A DNA stretch of 64,000 nucleotides, taken from NCBI GenBank assembly GCA_963715625.1, contig OY970260.1:2108001-2172000 (forward strand), in the 5' to 3' direction. The DNA is from VRUE01 sp963715625. GTDB taxonomy: Bacteria > Actinomycetota > Thermoleophilia > Solirubrobacterales > 70-9. The notes under the pieces were generated by a model. It had not been told where the DNA came from. It did no database searches and saw nothing but the letters and a program-made list of their open reading frames with translations. Shown here piece by piece: positions 34,052-41,417 of the stretch (the first letter of the stretch is position 1; each line of letters opens with the position of its first letter). The position numbers were made by a program, and so were the translations under genes.

Positions 34052-35251
34052 CTAGACGGCTTCGAAGACCGTGGCCAGGCCCATTCCGACCCCCACGCAC
34101 ATGGTGGCGATGCCGTACTTGGCGCCGCGGCGGCGGAGCTCGCGGACGAGGGTGGTGGCGAGGCGCGCGCCGGAGCAGCCGAGCGGGTGGCCGAGGGCGA
34201 TCGCGCCGCCGTTGACGTTTAGCTTCTCCTCATCGAGGCCGAGCTCGCGGGCGCAGGCGAGGACCTGGGAGGCGAAGGCCTCGTTGATCTCGATCAGGTC
34301 GATCTGCTCGAGGGTGAGGCCGGCGGCCTCCAGCGCGCGGGGAATGGCGAAGGCCGGGCCGATGCCCATGTACGCGGGGTCGACGCCGGCGACGCCGAAG
34401 GAGACGACCCGGGCCAGCGGCTCGGCTCCCAGCTCCTCGGCGCCCTTCTCGGAGGCGATCAGGGTGCAGGCGGCGCCGTCGTTGAGGGTCGACGCGTTGC
34501 CGGCTGTGACCGTGCCGCCCTCGCGGAACGCGGGCCGCAGCTTCGCCATCTTCTCCAGCGAGGCGTCGGCGCGCGGACCCTCGTCGGCCTCGACCAGGAC
34601 CGTCTCGCGGCCCTGCGGCGCCTCGATCGGGACTATCTCCTCGGCGAAGATCCCGGCCTCGGCCGCGGCGACCGCCCGCTGGTGGCTGCGCAGGCCGAAG
34701 GCGTCCTGGTCCTCGCGGCTGATCCCGTAGCGCTCGGCGACGTTCTCTCCGGTCTCGCCCATCGACTCGGTCGAGACGCCGAGCTCGGCCATTCGCGGGT
34801 TGATCAGGCGCCAGCCCAAGGTGGTGTCGTGCATCGTCTGCGGCCCGCGTGGCAGCCCGCGCTCGGGCTTGCCGACCACCCACGGGGCGCGGCTCATCGA
34901 CTCGACCCCGCCGCCCAGGTAGAAGTCGCCCTCGCCGAGCTTGACAGCGCGGGCGGCGCAGTTGATCGCCTCCAGGCCCGACGCGCAGAGGCGGTTGACG
35001 GTCGCTCCCGGGACCGTGTTCGGCAGGCCGGCCAGCAGCGCCGCCATCCGCGCCACGTCGCGGTTGTCCTCGCCCGACTGGTTGGCGGCGCCGAGGTAGA
35101 CGTCGGTCACCCGCTCGGGGTCAACGCCGGTGCGCTCGACCACGGCGGCGATCGCGTGCGCGGCCATGTCGTCGGGCCGGACCCCCGAGAGCGCGCCGCG
35201 GTAGCTGCCCACCGGCGTCCGCACCGCGTCGACTACATAAGCCTCTGCCAC
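34052..35251 (-). CDS. Acetyl-CoA acyltransferase (thiolase)
   Basis: 399-residue thiolase closing the beta-oxidation cycle or condensing acyl-CoAs. The nucleophilic Cys is in VNRLCASGLEAINCAARA (about 90), the His is in GGAIALGHPLGCSGARLATT, and the second Cys is in GIATMCVGVGMGLATVFEAV at the C-terminus. It starts at 35251, divergent from the small membrane protein at 35298. Confidence 0.93.
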   Translation of the reverse strand: MAEAYVVDAVRTPVGSYRGALSGVRPDDMAAHAIAAVVERTGVDPERVTDVYLGAANQSGEDNRDVARMAALLAGLPNTVPGATVNRLCASGLEAINCAARAVKLGEGDFYLGGGVESMSRAPWVVGKPERGLPRGPQTMHDTTLGWRLINPRMAELGVSTESMGETGENVAERYGISREDQDAFGLRSHQRAVAAAEAGIFAEEIVPIEAPQGRETVLVEADEGPRADASLEKMAKLRPAFREGGTVTAGNASTLNDGAACTLIASEKGAEELGAEPLARVVSFGVAGVDPAYMGIGPAFAIPRALEAAGLTLEQIDLIEINEAFASQVLACARELGLDEEKLNVNGGAIALGHPLGCSGARLATTLVRELRRRGAKYGIATMCVGVGMGLATVFEAV

Positions 35252-35297
35252 CGCAGGGATTTAAGTCAACCGGCGGGCCGGGCGTATCCTTCGGGCC

Positions 35298-35588
35298 GTG
35301 TACTTCGTGCTCGGAACGGTTGCGATGGTGCTGCTGGTTGTCGGCGTCCTCTTCCTGATCGAGCACTTCTACACCGGCAACAACGCCGAGCTGCTCGACT
35401 GGAAGCCGACCCGCTCCGCCGCGGTCGAGGCGCAGAACGAGATCGACGACGTGCAGCAGATGCTCGAGGCGCAGAACGAGATGCGCCGCCGCCGCGGTGC
35501 CGCCGAGCGCAGCGAGCAGGAGCTGCGCGCCGAGGTCGAGGCCGAGGAGCTGGAGAAGCTGCGGCGCAGGCGCTCCGGGGCGATCTGA
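35298..35588 (+). CDS. Small membrane-anchored coiled-coil protein
   Basis: 96 residues: one N-terminal transmembrane helix (VLGTVAMVLLVVGVLFLIEH) followed by a charged helical tail (IDDVQQMLEAQNEMRRRRGA ... LRAEVEAEELEKLRRRR). GTG start. No known domain. Divergent from the thiolase and 13 bases before the Rossmann-fold gene. Confidence 0.6.
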   Translation: MYFVLGTVAMVLLVVGVLFLIEHFYTGNNAELLDWKPTRSAAVEAQNEIDDVQQMLEAQNEMRRRRGAAERSEQELRAEVEAEELEKLRRRRSGAI

Positions 35589-35601
35589 GCGAGGCCGGGA
35601 C

Positions 35602-36066
35602 TTGGCGCGGGCGCTGATCGTCGGCTGCGGCTGCCGCGGGCGCGAGCTGGGCAAGCGGTTGCTGGACGAGGGATGGGCCGTGCGCGGGACGAGCCGGCGC
35701 GAAGAGGGGCTGGCGGCGATCGAGGCGGCCGGGATCGAGCCGGCGCTTGCCGATCCACAGCGCCCGGCAACCGTGCTCGACCTGGTCGGCGACGTCGCCG
35801 CCGTCTACTGGCTGCTCGGTTCGGCCACCGGCCCGCCCGAGGGGGTTGCCGCGATCCACGGCCCACGCCTCGAGCGCCTCCTCGAACACCTGGTCGAAAC
35901 CCCGGTGCGCCGCTTCGTCTACGAGGCCGCGGGCTCCGTCGACCCGGCGATCCTCGAGGGGGGCGCCGCAGCGGTGCGCACCGCTGCCGAGCGTTGGCGC
36001 ATCCCCACGGAGATCGTGCGCAACCCGGCCGACGAATCTGCATTTGGGCGTCCTATGGGCACCTAA
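35602..36066 (+). CDS. Short NAD(P)-binding Rossmann protein
   Basis: 154 residues starting at TTG 35602 with a dinucleotide fold (ALIVGCGCRGRELGKRLLDE, GTSRREEGLAAIEAAGIEPA, VYWLLGSATG, RRFVYEAAGSVD). It is shorter than most epimerase/SDR proteins and lacks a YxxxK catalytic pair. The last residues (ADESAFGRPMGT) are encoded by a hairpin repeat that covers the gene end, so the original C-terminus may have been replaced. Confidence 0.6.
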   Translation: MARALIVGCGCRGRELGKRLLDEGWAVRGTSRREEGLAAIEAAGIEPALADPQRPATVLDLVGDVAAVYWLLGSATGPPEGVAAIHGPRLERLLEHLVETPVRRFVYEAAGSVDPAILEGGAAAVRTAAERWRIPTEIVRNPADESAFGRPMGT

Positions 36067-36080
36067 ATGCAGACTCGTCG
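36030..36080. repeat. Hairpin element, family D (copy D1)
   Basis: Arms 36030-36048 and 36062-36080 pair at 17 of 19 positions plus one G-T, around the core TCTGCATTTG/AAATGCAGACTC. It overlaps the 3' end and stop of the Rossmann gene and sits before the convergent Nudix gene. It shares GARTCTGCATTTG with copy D2 at 55071-55113. Confidence 0.75.
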
Positions 36081-36086
36081 GTGCGC

Positions 36087-36659
36087 TCATCCGAGGCGCT
36101 GCAGCAGGTCGCCGAGGATCCTCGCGGTGGCGCCCCATATGAGGTGGCCGTCCACCTCGTACGTCGGGGTGTGGATGGGAACGCCGCGGCGCACCAAGCG
36201 TCGCATCTCGTAGCCGTCGCGCAGGCCCTGCAGCGAGAAGGCGAGGACGGTCTCCACCTCGGCGGGGTTGGGCGTCAGGTCGAGCTCGCCCAGGTCGGGG
36301 ACGATCCCGACGTAAGGGTGGATGCGGTACCCGGTAACGAAGGTCGCGGCGGGGGGGAGGGCGCCGCAGAGCTCGACCGCGGCCGGATCGAGGCCGATCT
36401 CCTCCTGCGCCTCGCGCAGGGCGGTCGCGACCAGGTTGGCATCGGTGTCGTCCCGGCGCCCGCCGGGGAAGGAGATCTCGCCCGCGTGCCGCCGCATGTC
36501 GGCACGGCGCTCGGTGAAGATCAGGCCAGGCGCCTCGGGCCAGCCGTGCAGCGGCAGGAGCACGGCGGCGTCGGTCCCGCCGCGCGCGTCCATGGCGTAC
36601 GCCTCGTCGGGCGTGAGCAGCAGGCTCGCAAGCTGTGCCTGTGCTGTTTTCTCCGTCAT
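36087..36659 (-). CDS. Nudix hydrolase, CoA-diphosphatase type
   Basis: 190 residues with the Nudix box in the CoA-pyrophosphatase form (GEISFPGGRRDDTDANLV followed by ATALREAQEEIGLDP) and the upstream ADMRRHAGEISFPGG signature. Probably cleaves CoA or acyl-CoA to 4'-phosphopantetheine and 3',5'-ADP. The GRRDDTD segment has Asp where the box usually has Glu; the REAQEE helix with the metal ligands is intact. Confidence 0.85.
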   Translation of the reverse strand: MTEKTAQAQLASLLLTPDEAYAMDARGGTDAAVLLPLHGWPEAPGLIFTERRADMRRHAGEISFPGGRRDDTDANLVATALREAQEEIGLDPAAVELCGALPPAATFVTGYRIHPYVGIVPDLGELDLTPNPAEVETVLAFSLQGLRDGYEMRRLVRRGVPIHTPTYEVDGHLIWGATARILGDLLQRLG

Positions 36660-36684
36660 ATAGATGCAAAAAGCGGGACGCGCA

Positions 36685-37497
36685 TCAAATGATCACCTGC
36701 ACCGTGCCGCCGTCGACCGACCAGGCGGCGCCGGCGACGTAGGAGGCGCGCTCGGAGCAGAGGAAGACGATCGCGGCGGCGATCTCCCCGGCCTGGGCGA
36801 GGCGGCCGATCGGGCGCTTCGCTCCCGCCGTCGCCAGCGCCTCCTCGCGGCTCGCGGCGCCCGACATCCGGTGGGACTGGTCGAGCAGGCCGCCGGGCTC
36901 CATCCACATCTCCGATTCGACCGGGCCGGGGCAGATCGCGTTGACGAGGACGCCGTCGCCCGCGTGGCGGTCGGCGAAGAGGCGCGAGAGGGAGAGCTCG
37001 GCCGCCTTCGCCACCGAGTACTCGGGCATCGCCGCCGAGGGACGCTTGCCGGCGGTCGAGCAGACGTTGACGACCCGTCCCCAGCCGCGCTCGGCCATCG
37101 GCGGGATCGTGGCGCGCATCGCCCGCAGCGGCGCCATCACGTTGAGCTCGTACTGGGCGCGCCAGTCCTCGTCGGGCACGTCGTCGAGGTCGCGCCACTG
37201 CGCGGTCCCGGCGTTGTTGACCAGGACGTCGAGGGTGCCGAAGCTCTCCTCGGCGGTGGCGAGCATCCGCGTTCCCGCGTCCTTGGCGGTGACGTCGAGG
37301 GCGAGCGTCTCGGCGCGGCCACCCGCATCGGCTCCGGTGTCCGACGCCCTCTCTGCCGCTGCCGCGAGGCGCTCCTCGTCGCGCGCCACGAGCAGCACGC
37401 CCGCCCCCTCGGCGCAGAGCAGCCGCGCGGTCTCGGCCCCGATCCCGCGGCTGGCGCCGGTGACGACGCAGGCGCGCCCCTTCAGGCCGAGGTCCAT
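36685..37497 (-). CDS. SDR-family oxidoreductase
   Basis: 270-residue classical short-chain dehydrogenase. Cofactor motif VVTGASRGIGAETARLL, then NNAGTAQWRDL, the catalytic Ser in VNVCSTAGKRP, YSVAK (Tyr/Lys) and AICPGPVESEM. It ends VAGAAWSVDGGTVQVII. The substrate is unknown; FabG-like or alcohol dehydrogenase roles are possible. Confidence 0.85.
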   Translation of the reverse strand: MDLGLKGRACVVTGASRGIGAETARLLCAEGAGVLLVARDEERLAAAAERASDTGADAGGRAETLALDVTAKDAGTRMLATAEESFGTLDVLVNNAGTAQWRDLDDVPDEDWRAQYELNVMAPLRAMRATIPPMAERGWGRVVNVCSTAGKRPSAAMPEYSVAKAAELSLSRLFADRHAGDGVLVNAICPGPVESEMWMEPGGLLDQSHRMSGAASREEALATAGAKRPIGRLAQAGEIAAAIVFLCSERASYVAGAAWSVDGGTVQVII

Positions 37498-37536
37498 CAG
37501 AGCGACTCGACCCGGTCGGCGGCGACCTTCATCGAG

Positions 37537-38103
37537 TCAGGCCTTGCGACGGCCCTCGAACAGCGCCGGGTCGTCAACGTCGGCGAAGCGGGCCATCGCG
37601 TAGGCGAGGTCGGAGGCGCGGTTGACGAAGTGGATCACGGTCTCGCTCGCCAGCTCCCCGGCCTCGGCGAGGGCGGCGATGCGGCGCTCGGCGCGGCGGA
37701 TCGCGGTGCGGGCGACGTCGAGCTGGGCCGAGAGCTGGTTGCCGCCGGGGATGACGAACTGCGGCGGCAGCTCGACCTCGGCCATGTAGCGGTCGATCCG
37801 CCGCTCCAGCTCGGCGACCATCTCCCCGGTGGTGCGGCTGACGCCGTCTTCGAGCCGCTCGGCGGCTTCCGGTGCGGTCGCCAGCTCGGCGCCGGCGACG
37901 AAGAGGTCGTCCTGCAGGCGCAGGATGTCGGCGGCGAGCTCGCCCTCGCCGGCATCGCAGAGGGCGCGGGCGACGCCGAGGTGGGAGCAGGCCTCGTCGA
38001 GCGACCCGTAGGCCTCGGTGCGGTCGTGGTGCTTGGGCACGCGGCCGCCGTACCAGAGCGAGGTCGTCCCGTCGTCGCCCTTCCTGGTGTAGATCTTCAC
38101 CAC
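37537..38103 (-). CDS. Cob(I)alamin adenosyltransferase, PduO type
   Basis: 188-residue enzyme that makes adenosylcobalamin from cobalamin and ATP. The ATP-binding N-terminus KIYTRKGDDGTTSLWYGGRV and the helix-bundle motifs QFVIPGGNQLSAQLDVARTA and RAERRIAALAE with NRASDLAYAMAR are diagnostic of the PduO family. It fits with the cobalamin riboswitch at the end of the window. Confidence 0.93.
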   Translation of the reverse strand: MVKIYTRKGDDGTTSLWYGGRVPKHHDRTEAYGSLDEACSHLGVARALCDAGEGELAADILRLQDDLFVAGAELATAPEAAERLEDGVSRTTGEMVAELERRIDRYMAEVELPPQFVIPGGNQLSAQLDVARTAIRRAERRIAALAEAGELASETVIHFVNRASDLAYAMARFADVDDPALFEGRRKA

Positions 38104-38159
38104 TGGCCAGTCATCCTACGCGGCGGCCCCCTGCGTTTCCTTGCCTTGCCGCGCTGGCG

Positions 38160-39446
38160 TCAGGCCAGCGGGTTGAATACCAGCCCGGTCAGCACCTTGG
38201 GATAGAAGTAGGTCGACTTCGGGGGCATGTTGGCGTCGCTCTCGCAGATCGCCTTCACCTGGTCCACCGGGATCGGGCGCAGGACGAAGGCGACGTCGTA
38301 GGTGCCCTCGTCGATCAGCCGCAGCGAGTCCTCGACGCTCTTGGCGTAGCCGATCCCGCGCTTGGCGAGGATGTCGTCCTCGCTGAGGCCGGCGATGCCC
38401 TTCAGCACCAGGGTCTCGAGGATCGCCGCGTCGAGGCGGCGGTATGCCTCTGGCTTGCCCTCGAGCAGCCGGTCGAGCCCGGCCGTGTCCTTCAGCCGCA
38501 GGCGGAAGGCGCGCCTGTGGTGTGAGTCGTAGAGGCCGAAGACGCCGACGCCCTCCTCGCCGAGCGGGTCGAGGCGGGCGGTCTCGACCTCGGTGATGTC
38601 GAAGGTCTCGCGCAGGCCTTCGCCGAGGCGCTCCTGGCGCCCGGGGTCGCCGGCGAAGCCGGAGAGCAGGCGGTGGGTGGGGTAGACGGAGAGGCCGGGG
38701 TCGTCGAGCCCGGTAATCGCCATCAGCGTGTAGTTGTGGGCACCCTCGCCGCCGACCTCGTCGCGGTAGGCGATCGCGGTCTCGTAGCGGTGGTGGCCGT
38801 CGGCGATCAGCAGCTGGGCGTCGGCGAGCAGCTCGGTCACGGCGTCGTGGACGCCCGGGTCTCTGACCTTCCAGATCCTGGCGACCGTCCCGACCGCGTC
38901 GGTCGCCTCGCCCAAGGGGTCTTCGATCTCCGTCTGGCGGGCCACGAGCGGCCACGGATCCCGCGTGCTGAGCGAGAAGATCGGCGAGAGGTTGCAGCGG
39001 GTGGCGCGCATCAGCTCCAGGCGGTCCTGCTTCGGCCCGGGCAGCGTGCGCTCGTGCGGGAGGACCTGACCGGTGGAGAAGTCCTCGACCCGTACGCGGG
39101 CGAGGATGCCGTGGCGCGTGTGCGAGGAGCCGTCGGGGCCGGTGTACTCCTGCTCCATCGCCCAGATCGTCTCGTCGAGATCCTGGACCAGCGCGCCGGC
39201 CTGCTTCCAGGCCTCGATCGACTGGGCCGCATAGGCGTAAGGGTCGTCACCGCCCTCGGCCTGCGGCCCGGTCTCCCCGTACGGCTTGGGCAGGTCGATC
39301 GCGACCGCGTTGTATGGCGAGCGGGCGAGCAGCTCGGCGCGCATCGCGGTGTCGATCACGTCGTAGGGAGGGGCGACGACATCCTGCAGCGAGCCGACCG
39401 CGTCGAGGTCGTAGCGCAGGGCTTTGAGGGGGAGGACCTCGGCCAT
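38160..39446 (-). CDS. DUF1015 protein
   Basis: 428 residues starting MAEVLPLKALRYD, with the DUF1015 hallmarks: VVAPPYDVID, YNAVAIDLPKPYGE, ILARVRVEDFSTGQVLPHER, LIADGHHRYETA and YPTHRLL. The HH...R motif and the ParB-like fold suggest nucleotide or phospho-compound chemistry; related proteins occur beside serine-metabolism genes, but no reaction is assigned here. ATG 39446 avoids overlap with the tRNA-Leu gene just upstream. Confidence 0.85.
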   Translation of the reverse strand: MAEVLPLKALRYDLDAVGSLQDVVAPPYDVIDTAMRAELLARSPYNAVAIDLPKPYGETGPQAEGGDDPYAYAAQSIEAWKQAGALVQDLDETIWAMEQEYTGPDGSSHTRHGILARVRVEDFSTGQVLPHERTLPGPKQDRLELMRATRCNLSPIFSLSTRDPWPLVARQTEIEDPLGEATDAVGTVARIWKVRDPGVHDAVTELLADAQLLIADGHHRYETAIAYRDEVGGEGAHNYTLMAITGLDDPGLSVYPTHRLLSGFAGDPGRQERLGEGLRETFDITEVETARLDPLGEEGVGVFGLYDSHHRRAFRLRLKDTAGLDRLLEGKPEAYRRLDAAILETLVLKGIAGLSEDDILAKRGIGYAKSVEDSLRLIDEGTYDVAFVLRPIPVDQVKAICESDANMPPKSTYFYPKVLTGLVFNPLA

Positions 39447-39484
39447 CGGGCCGAAACCTAGCGGTTCCAGCGCCGGGCCTCCGA

Positions 39485-39568
39485 TGCGGCTGAGAGGAGT
39501 CGAACCTCCACGGAGTTTCCTCCACACGGACCTGAACCGTGCGCGTCTACCAGTTCCGCCACAGCCGC
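39485..39568 (-). tRNA. tRNA-Leu(CAG)
   Basis: 84-base class II tRNA on the minus strand. Acceptor stem GCGGCTG...CAGCCGC with discriminator A; anticodon stem CACGG/CCGTG with loop TTCAGGT (anticodon CAG); a long variable arm; T-arm loop GTTCGACTC. The CCA end is not encoded. Confidence 0.93.
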
Positions 39569-39660
39569 GGGGGCAGGCAATTTACCGCTTCCCCGATCCC
39601 GACCCACGGACCCCCGGCACGACGGACCACCCGCCCTCCCCGCTAAAATGCCCGTCCCTC

Positions 39661-39733
39661 GCCGCTATCGTCTAGGGGACTAGGACGCCGGATTCTCAGT
39701 CCGGAAACCGGGGTTCGAATCCCCGTAGCGGTA
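39661..39733 (+). tRNA. tRNA-Glu(CTC)
   Basis: 73-base tRNA. Acceptor GCCGCTA/TAGCGGT with a G-T first pair; D-arm GTCTAGGGGACTAGGAC; anticodon stem CCGGA/TCCGG with loop TTCTCAG (anticodon CTC); T-arm GGGGTTCGAATCCCC; discriminator A; no encoded CCA. A small CAAAAC-TTCG-GTTTTG hairpin follows at about 39760. Confidence 0.93.
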
Positions 39734-39784
39734 TCTCGCTGGAACGGCTCCAGAAAGCCAAAACTTCGGTTTTGCCGGGGGTTT

Positions 39785-40384
39785 TCACCGGCGCCGCGAA
39801 TGGCGACGGGGGAGGACGGTGATCGCGAAGGTGGCGGCTGCTTCGTGGATCAGGTCGACTGGGATAGATGTTGTCCTGGCGGCGCTCCGGGGTGCTTTGC
39901 CTGACCCGAAGAGGGCGATGGACACCAGCTTCCCGCGCGGGTCGTGGCGGGCCTTGTAGCGGATGCCGTCATAGCCGGTGTCTTGCAGGGCGAGTGCCCA
40001 GCCCTGAGTCAGGTTGTAGTCGGTCGTCGAGTGGATCTCAGCGGTGAGGCCAATGAGCCCGAGGACGGTTGGGTCCGTCAGGTCAACGACCTTTGCTTTG
40101 GGCGGGCGCAGCCTGGATAGCCGTTGCGCGTCGACCAGTGGCTCCGGGAGCACCCCGCCTGACCGCAGTAGGCGCCCGAACTTCTCGACGAAGGCGCCAA
40201 TCGGCTCCTCGGCGAGATAACAAGTGCCTGACTCGGCGAGGTTGAACCTGCCATCGGGGCCGACGTCGAAGAACCAGGGGGCAACGTCGGCGGCATGGAT
40301 TCGCCACAGGGGCTCCGTCCCGAGTTTCGTGCTGGGAAGCTCGGGGAGTTCGTCTGGGAGAGCGGGCAGGCCGCGCGGCGTCAA
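39785..40384 (-). CDS. RES-domain toxin
   Basis: 199 residues with the RES fold: PLWRIHAADVAPWFF at the N-terminus (the Arg motif), RFNLAESGTCYLAEEPIGAF (the Glu motif), then a later Ser segment and GYDGIRYKARHDPRG. RES toxins of known systems degrade NAD+. Its start overlaps the upstream antitoxin stop by four bases (40381-40384). Located just beyond tRNA-Glu, a common place for acquired genes. Confidence 0.8.
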   Translation of the reverse strand: MTPRGLPALPDELPELPSTKLGTEPLWRIHAADVAPWFFDVGPDGRFNLAESGTCYLAEEPIGAFVEKFGRLLRSGGVLPEPLVDAQRLSRLRPPKAKVVDLTDPTVLGLIGLTAEIHSTTDYNLTQGWALALQDTGYDGIRYKARHDPRGKLVSIALFGSGKAPRSAARTTSIPVDLIHEAAATFAITVLPRRHSRRR

Positions 40385-40890
40385 CGCTTCAACTCGGCCA
40401 CGGCGCGGTGAGCCGAGAGAAGCAGCGGCTCGAGGTCCGTATCGCCGAAGGCATCGACCGGAGTCCGGTCATCGAGCTCCGACTGAGGCGCGGTAGCAAA
40501 CGCTGCGAGCGTCCACGAATCGAGCCCCGCATCGCTGAAGAGCTCATTGAGCTTCTTGATCGCCCCGAAGGGCGCCCCGCTGGCCGCATCGAACTGCCAG
40601 CGCGGGTAGCGGATCAGCCCAGCGTCGTCGCGCAGCCCAATCACCGACCCGCTGAGGACCCGCTTGCGCAGCGCCTCCCGGCTGATCCCACCAAGCAGAG
40701 CCCGCGCCTCAGCGCTCGTCATCAACTCTCCGAGAGCCCGCTCCCAAGCCCCGCCCGCAAGCACGACCATTGCCGCCCTCCGGCCAAGCACCTCGGCATC
40801 GCCAACCGAGCTCGGCTGCCCACCGATCTCGGTGAGCGTGCGCCGGAACTCTTCGACGGTGCGATCTAGGAGGGCTGGATACGCTGCCAT
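40381..40890 (-). CDS. Xre/MbcA/ParS-type antitoxin
   Basis: 169 residues: a helical N-terminal region including LMTSAEARALLGGISREALR and KRVLSGSVIGLRDDAGLIRY, a winged or HTH-like DNA-binding part, then a C-terminal toxin-binding domain (PRWQFDAASG, LNELFSDAGLDSWTLAAF, DRTPVDAFGDTD, ending AHRAVAELKR) typical of antitoxins paired with RES toxins. The promoter just upstream overlaps three GTCAA repeats, suggesting self-repression. Confidence 0.8.
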   Translation of the reverse strand: MAAYPALLDRTVEEFRRTLTEIGGQPSSVGDAEVLGRRAAMVVLAGGAWERALGELMTSAEARALLGGISREALRKRVLSGSVIGLRDDAGLIRYPRWQFDAASGAPFGAIKKLNELFSDAGLDSWTLAAFATAPQSELDDRTPVDAFGDTDLEPLLLSAHRAVAELKR

Positions 40891-40899
40891 TGACTACCG

Positions 40900-40928
40900 A
40901 GGATAGCGTCAACCCCGTCAACGGTCAA
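40900..40928 (-). promoter_or_regulatory. Promoter and likely operator of the RES/Xre pair
   Basis: On the minus strand TTGACC (40928-40923) and TATCCT (40905-40900) are separated by 17 bases, a good housekeeping-sigma match. The -10 lies only nine bases before the antitoxin ATG (40890), so the transcript is probably leaderless. GTCAA occurs three times (plus-strand positions 40908, 40917, 40924) across the promoter, a plausible antitoxin operator. Confidence 0.65.
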
Positions 40929-41048
40929 GAGCGATTTCTCAGTCAGGCCGGATGATCCCCGGCAAAAGCACCCGCTGGGCGCGGATCAAGTTCGAGGCAT
41001 GGCCCGCCGGCTCGGTCGACAGCGGCACCACCGGGGCGCTGGCCCGGA

Positions 41049-41354
41049 TCAGTCGAGCGGCCGGTTTTCCCTCCACCACTCGGGCCAGTTGTCGACCACC
41101 TTGCCGCCACCGTAGAGCTTCATCACCAGAAGGCTTTCGATCAGCTCGCGCACGTCGGGATCCTCTGTCATCGCCCGTCGCATCTCAATGACCGCCTCCC
41201 TCACGGTGGCGTCCTCTGGAATCCCCCGCTGGGCCAACTCGGTGACTTTTTCAACGAGGTCGCCTTCGTGATCTTCGAAGGCTCGCTCAGCGTCTTGCAG
41301 CGCGTCAGGCGGCAGCCCGTCCTGCCCATCCTCTTTCGGTACTTCACCGTCCAC
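41049..41354 (-). CDS. Small helical hypothetical protein
   Basis: 101 residues from GTG 41354, acidic and helix-rich (EDHEGDLVEKVTELAQRGIP, VREAVIEMRRAMTEDPDVRE, LVMKLYGGGKVVDNWPEWW). No domain is recognised. Divergent from kup with 63 bases between starts. Codon use is ordinary. The call is moderate because the upstream start is not certain. The stretch 40929-41048 before it holds no gene I can see. Confidence 0.5.
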   Translation of the reverse strand: MDGEVPKEDGQDGLPPDALQDAERAFEDHEGDLVEKVTELAQRGIPEDATVREAVIEMRRAMTEDPDVRELIESLLVMKLYGGGKVVDNWPEWWRENRPLD

Positions 41355-41417
41355 ACCGAGAAGCCTAGCGCCCGCGGTAGCGATTGGTTGACGGCCACGC
41401 CGGGTGCCGGCGATCGG

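Noticed and set aside
39485..39527. An upstream start for the DUF1015 gene
   Set aside because: It would run through the tRNA-Leu gene; ATG 39446 matches the family start.
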